Source of the DNA: Actinomycetota bacterium | Lineage (GTDB): Bacteria; Actinomycetota; Acidimicrobiia; Acidimicrobiales; JAMCPL01 | DNA: 9,669 bases | NCBI GenBank assembly: GCA_023379725.1 | Contig: JAMCPC010000009.1 | Span: 1-9,669, forward strand | Direction of reading: 5' to 3' | Shown here: piece after piece, positions 7,601-9,669 of the stretch | How positions within the stretch are numbered: the stretch's first letter is position 1 | Layout: each line of letters begins with the position of its first letter | Made by a program: the position numbers and the translations under genes | Notes under the pieces: generated by a model | The model's input: the letters and a program-made list of their open reading frames with translations, nothing else | Database searches by the model: none | Told to the model about the DNA's origin: nothing

Positions 7601-8831
7601 TGATATGAGTGGGGCAGACCATGTGGACGGAGTCACACATGCAGGAGGAGTCACTGGAGTGCCTGCTGGTGAGGCCACAGGCATACTTGCCGGACAGATT
7701 AGAGAGTTTATCATGAAAAAACAGAGACTGTCCGAGATGATGAGGAATAATTCGCGATATATCATTAAGCCGACAGCAATCCAGGAGTGGCTCGCGCGCG
7801 ATCGTTATACTCAGGGTGCTAGTGGTGTGCCGCCTGCTCGCGTTAAGGGCGTTGCCCGTTCTCGCGAGGATAGACAGGTACTTGGTACTGCAGTTCATAA
7901 AGTGCTTGAGCAACTTGATCTGAGGGAGGTATTGCTGGCCATGAGAGGTCACAGTGAGATGAATGATGCTCGGCATAAAGGAGTTATGCCAGGAACGTAC
8001 TTTAGAAATGTTGAAACACATCTTAGTGAGATGAATGATACTATACATAGAGGAGAGTACAGAGATGGCAGGGACGTACTGGATTATATGGTTCAGAGGA
8101 TAGCGAGGTCTTATCATATAGAAGAGATGGCTGGTGAGATGAGACGTATGGTTGTGAATGCGCTTGGAAACAGTACAGTCAACCTTGCTGCAACATATCG
8201 CTACAGGCAGGAGTTACCTGTTGCCACATCGTTAGATAGCTTTTTTGCTGCGCTTATGGGTACGGTGCATCCGGCTTCTCTCCCTTATGTAGACGATCCC
8301 GTAGATTCTATTGAGCCACGTGGGCATACCTTAGGTACACCATATCGTCCTGGAATTGGCAATCCTGGAGCCGTGCAGGGAATTACGCAGGGGGTAGTAC
8401 AGGGAACGATAGATCTTTTGATTGAGTCCGATGACGGCTTAATCGTCGTTGACTTCAAGACGGAGGGACTCATCGATAAACCAAACGTGGTGTCAGTGAC
8501 ACCAGAGGCATCAAAGGCGCTAGATGCGTCAGGTAAGCTATTGAACGAGGTATCCGACCAGCTACTGAATGGAACCTCTGGCGAATTATTATGCGAGGAC
8601 AGGCTAGGCGATGGGTCGAACGAGCATGGTATGTCGAACGAGCATGAACGAGACAGCCATCTCTATCAATTGGCCTGCTATGCAGGTATGGTGGAGTCCG
8701 TTACCAAAAAGAGTGTATCTAAGTGTGTCATTGTCTATCTTGGTGGAGATAAGGCTGTAGAACGATTTATTGAAGGAAATGATCTTCGAGAGACTATGCA
8801 ATATGTAGGTAGGCGGTTGGATGGCATGTAG
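4638..8831 (+). CDS. addA: AddA-like UvrD/RecB-family helicase with C-terminal PD-(D/E)XK nuclease
   Basis: This is the predicted motor subunit: a 3'-5' superfamily 1 helicase fused to a nuclease, unwinding and cutting DNA ends with the AddB-like partner. Visible motifs in order: Walker A AGAGTGKT (42-49), Ia TFTEAAARELSQRI (80-93), TTIHSFAARIL (107-117), Walker B FVDEFQDTDPLQ (397-408), III VVGDPRQSIYRFRRAD (434-449), IV KTNFRS (526-531), V MTVHGAKGLEF (854-864) and VI LLYVACTRARDYL (922-934). The nuclease has H1087 (GTAVH), D1259 (GTIDLL), D1272 and K1274 (VDFKTE), and Q1344 (YQLACYA). All look intact. The Q-motif glutamine before Walker A is absent (DTAARD at 23-28). At 1397 residues it exceeds the usual 1100-1250, through low-complexity insertions at about 457-520, 981-1020, 1200-1250 and 1277-1340. 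ATG 4638 lies 9 bases after the upstream stop with only a weak Shine-Dalgarno match, suggesting translational coupling. The arrangement differs from mycobacterial AdnAB, where both subunits carry helicase-type motors. Confidence 0.94.
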   Translation: MINPASQAPGFSHEEDASKTLSDTAARDTIAKRVDCVLFVEAGAGTGKTDSLVSRVLTVASQMRSGIARNGRSSYIVAITFTEAAARELSQRIEEKLSGAEPLVVATTIHSFAARILRSYGTFSTLPIGFQSLDDIAETAYLAETWSAAIKRLMDGKRSGELLGHYYSLGASSSGLRKIYERLHDNWDRLLLPAYQNGYLVEVTKGIQDALEHGSEQGSLRELVAPMVVELLGSFDALQGGVACTDQDDRLYRYIQESLLPLRDELRRYFARDDIDDDIDGMLETLSSALGGSRESDWGFKKSVSKVGKNASWQEIDNVRGQCDGIRKQAESIVERAGSYVADELTYMISGLVLEDAGKRVMQGRVTFHDLLVLARNLLRDNVDVRKRVREEYPYIFVDEFQDTDPLQAEIVGYIVSKDDTCDFSNVRPGSLFVVGDPRQSIYRFRRADVHLYRSLLHNATSGVAAGGSLSGLGNARESGVEGDSAFDATFINGADGGDPVGHRADGPVGHRAGGTAAIGERVILKTNFRSVPQIIDLVNKLFVDIFDDNELSGDALLAGRAGQHSESRAISDDAGSKLLPLHVYSIGDALAKGDTGGNNIDEVRRLSARDMAGSIRLMVEQQWPVYSRNGEVKPIRFRDIAILLPRRTSVESIEKEFIESGIPYHLEGTGSAWNSDEVFDILSVLRAVADPYDPLAVVSALRSPLVGCSDEDIYLWHASGRKWSLFDEQCNVAEQEKELYDDTTGGEDFVAHIEEGMGILRRLVDMSMGESISALIRYILFDLGMLAAYTGSRHSRESVALLRWLLSKAVDFDDTSKGHIVDFINFVDNQALLEDRSALKIPQDDDDDVVRIMTVHGAKGLEFPAVFVAGIDGGSTNTIRPSVLFDSSGQVSIKAGRVKSKGFDDLAAIDAQADIDESKRLLYVACTRARDYLIFMVHHKEGSNKDTCYAALLYEWFNTHPEFKFDFPVVGEREQALDGAMHIGGAGDMSGADHVDGVTHAGGVTGVPAGEATGILAGQIREFIMKKQRLSEMMRNNSRYIIKPTAIQEWLARDRYTQGASGVPPARVKGVARSREDRQVLGTAVHKVLEQLDLREVLLAMRGHSEMNDARHKGVMPGTYFRNVETHLSEMNDTIHRGEYRDGRDVLDYMVQRIARSYHIEEMAGEMRRMVVNALGNSTVNLAATYRYRQELPVATSLDSFFAALMGTVHPASLPYVDDPVDSIEPRGHTLGTPYRPGIGNPGAVQGITQGVVQGTIDLLIESDDGLIVVDFKTEGLIDKPNVVSVTPEASKALDASGKLLNEVSDQLLNGTSGELLCEDRLGDGSNEHGMSNEHERDSHLYQLACYAGMVESVTKKSVSKCVIVYLGGDKAVERFIEGNDLRETMQYVGRRLDGM
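6134..6177 (+). repeat. 20-bp direct repeat, period 24, between helicase motifs III and IV
   Basis: TCCGGTTGGCCACAGAGCAG is present twice without mismatch (6134-6153 and 6158-6177). Related GAGCAGATGG/GAGCAGGTGG strings at 6118, 6148 and 6172 hint at a third, eroded unit. It encodes PVGHRADG-PVGHRAGG (about residues 500-515) in a glycine-rich insertion of the AddA-like protein. Confidence 0.92.
7953..8055 (+). repeat. Imperfect 31-bp direct repeat, period 72, in the nuclease region of the addA-like gene
   Basis: AGTGAGATGAATGAT is identical at 7953-7967 and 8025-8039. Similarity continues to 7983 and 8055, giving 26 of 31 matches. It encodes SEMNDARHKG and SEMNDTIHRG, 24 residues apart, after nuclease residue H1087. 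A whole 24-residue segment was probably duplicated in frame and then diverged (inference). Confidence 0.75.
8616..8646 (+). repeat. 13-bp direct repeat, period 18, between nuclease motifs
   Basis: TCGAACGAGCATG occurs at 8616-8628 and 8634-8646, encoding SNEHGMSNEHER (residues 1327-1338). It lies inside the enlarged loop between the DxK motif and the Q-Y motif of the AddA-like nuclease. Confidence 0.88.
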
Positions 8832-8870
8832 CGGGCGACAGGGTGATATTAAATGGATATCAGGTAGCAG

Positions 8871-9653
8871 CTAATCGGCGTGTACTGCACGGAGACCCGC
8901 CCATACCAGATCTGTCAACCTCCTAGCCAGCAACTCTGCCTCTTCTTGGGTCGGCGGCGGCGGCGGATCGCTACGGCTGTATATTTCCACCCAGTGCCTA
9001 CTGACCGCTACTCCCATCCCCACTACTGCTTGTGCAAGCATGGTGCGATGCTCCTCTTCAAGTCCGATGTCGATAAGGTTACGGATGATGCCAGCTATGG
9101 AGTCCTCTACATTTCGCAAGGCCAGAGAGAGATTTCTGTCGTCCTGCATGTCGCTCATAAGAAGTAGCCTGAACGTATCCATTTCGGTTGCCAGCAACGC
9201 AAAGAAAGCCCTAAACCCAAACTCTACCTGCTCTTTCGGTGATGTAGCACTGGCCGTAGCGACTGCAATGGCATCTATCAGCTTGGTACTTGCGTTAGTA
9301 ACCAGCTCTTTGTATAGGGAACGCTTGGATGGGAAGTGCTGGTAGAGTATCGGTTTGGTGATTCCTGCCAGCATGGATATGTCCTCCATGGTGGTTCCCT
9401 TATACCCCTTGGCCGAGAACGCTATCCCAGCTACATTGAGTAGTTGTTGGCGTCGTTGTTCAGCAGGCATCCTGCGCCTGCGCTGCCTACCGTATTCAGG
9501 TCCTGCATTTGAAGGAGCAACACCGCTAATCTGATCTCCTACCGGGGTAACGTGATCATTGGTTGAGATATCAGCCCTTTTGTCGTTTGTCTCGTCTATG
9601 TCGAGCGGATCTCTTGTCTTGCTGGTTATCTCGTCTGTACTGCTTGGTGCCAT
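8871..9653 (-). CDS. TetR/AcrR-family transcriptional regulator with long N-terminal extension
   Basis: This is a DNA-binding regulator of unknown ligand and target. The TetR helix-turn-helix spans about residues 64-117: QQLLNVAGIAFSAKGYKGTT, then MEDISMLAGITKPILYQHFP and SKRSLYKEL, with the conserved turn and recognition helix (GITKPILYQHF). Residues from about 120 to 258 form the helical ligand-binding and dimerisation domain. Most TetR proteins are about 190-220 residues; this one has 260 because about 60 residues, rich in Asp, Thr and Ser and ending in the basic cluster GRQRRRR (55-61), precede the domain. Met62 (codon at 9470-9468) is an alternative start with no convincing Shine-Dalgarno sequence. 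ATG 9653 is preferred because a -10 box sits exactly 6 bases upstream. A run of five prolines (230-234) lies before the last helix. The gene is convergent with the addA-like gene, with 39 bases between stops, so it probably acts on itself or on a gene beyond 9669. Confidence 0.9.
   Translation of the reverse strand: MAPSSTDEITSKTRDPLDIDETNDKRADISTNDHVTPVGDQISGVAPSNAGPEYGRQRRRRMPAEQRRQQLLNVAGIAFSAKGYKGTTMEDISMLAGITKPILYQHFPSKRSLYKELVTNASTKLIDAIAVATASATSPKEQVEFGFRAFFALLATEMDTFRLLLMSDMQDDRNLSLALRNVEDSIAGIIRNLIDIGLEEEHRTMLAQAVVGMGVAVSRHWVEIYSRSDPPPPPTQEEAELLARRLTDLVWAGLRAVHAD
8952..8966 (-). repeat. (CGG)5 trinucleotide run encoding polyproline in the TetR gene
   Basis: Five CGG units on the + strand (CCG on the coding strand) encode most of the proline run in SRSDPPPPPT, a likely loop before the C-terminal helix. 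It is short and in frame, in keeping with the repeat-prone coding sequences next to it. Confidence 0.7.
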
Positions 9654-9666
9654 AGAAAGATATTAT
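9654..9666 (-). promoter_or_regulatory. Predicted -10 box giving a leaderless mRNA for the TetR gene
   Basis: On the - strand TAATAT (9665-9660) is followed by CTTTCT (9659-9654) and then the ATG at 9653. This is the same 6-base gap as before the addB-like gene, so transcription would start at the A of the ATG. An overlapping GATAAT (9666-9661) is an alternative box. Any -35 element lies outside the window, and no Shine-Dalgarno sequence is seen. Confidence 0.5.
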
Positions 9667-9669
9667 CAC

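Noticed and set aside
4274..8117. Long open frames antisense to the addA-like gene and its junction (for example 4274-4984, 5876-6625 and 7401-8117).
   Set aside because: They overlap sequence coding for conserved helicase and nuclease motifs, show no recognisable domains, and have compositions expected of the reverse complement.
660..8831. Phage-type or defence-island origin for the large helicase-nuclease pair.
   Set aside because: No integrase, transposase, restriction or toxin gene lies alongside, the genes flank an rRNA operon, and the domain architecture fits a housekeeping AddAB-type repair enzyme.
8844..8862. Hairpin TGATAT/ATATCA between the convergent stops as a bidirectional terminator.
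   Set aside because: Only six mostly A-T pairs and no T-run on either strand, so it is too weak to call. No convincing terminator is seen in 8832-8870.

Overview
The window reads as a chromosomal segment of a bacterium, probably an actinomycete. Evidence for this is the 3' end of the 23S rRNA (GGCCGAGGGCTTG near 383-395), a 23S-5S order with no tRNA between, and two promoter-start arrangements typical of leaderless mRNAs. Base composition looks close to balanced, not the high GC of many actinomycetes. A moderate-GC lineage such as an iron-oxidising member of Acidimicrobiia would fit, but that placement is a guess.

Layout. Positions 1-402 are the last seventh of a 23S rRNA gene, starting at the equivalent of E. 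coli C2501. A 63-base spacer with a small hairpin leads to 5S rRNA (about 466-583), followed by a hairpin terminator (589-620). A compact promoter (-10 TAGAAT at 648-653) lies directly before a large two-gene operon on the + strand. The first gene (660-4628) is an AddB-like subunit: a degenerate helicase-like region without a Walker A motif, followed by a PD-(D/E)XK nuclease with four iron-sulfur cysteines. Nine bases later comes an AddA-like subunit (4638-8831): a complete UvrD/RecB-type superfamily 1 helicase with its own C-terminal PD-(D/E)XK nuclease. A convergent TetR-family regulator (8871-9653, - strand) closes the window, with its promoter at the right edge.

How the genes work together. 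The two large proteins should form one heterodimeric helicase-nuclease that resects double-strand DNA ends for recombination and degrades unprotected linear DNA. One ATPase motor and two nuclease sites are predicted. The TetR protein has no visible link to the operon: it is convergent, and no shared operator is seen.

The most unusual aspect is that both repair subunits carry many short in-frame DNA repeats (periods 12, 18, 24 and 72 bp) and low-complexity insertions. These sit in linkers and surface-loop positions between conserved motifs and leave every catalytic motif intact. I see no wholly new system here, and no mobile element, CRISPR array or defence island.
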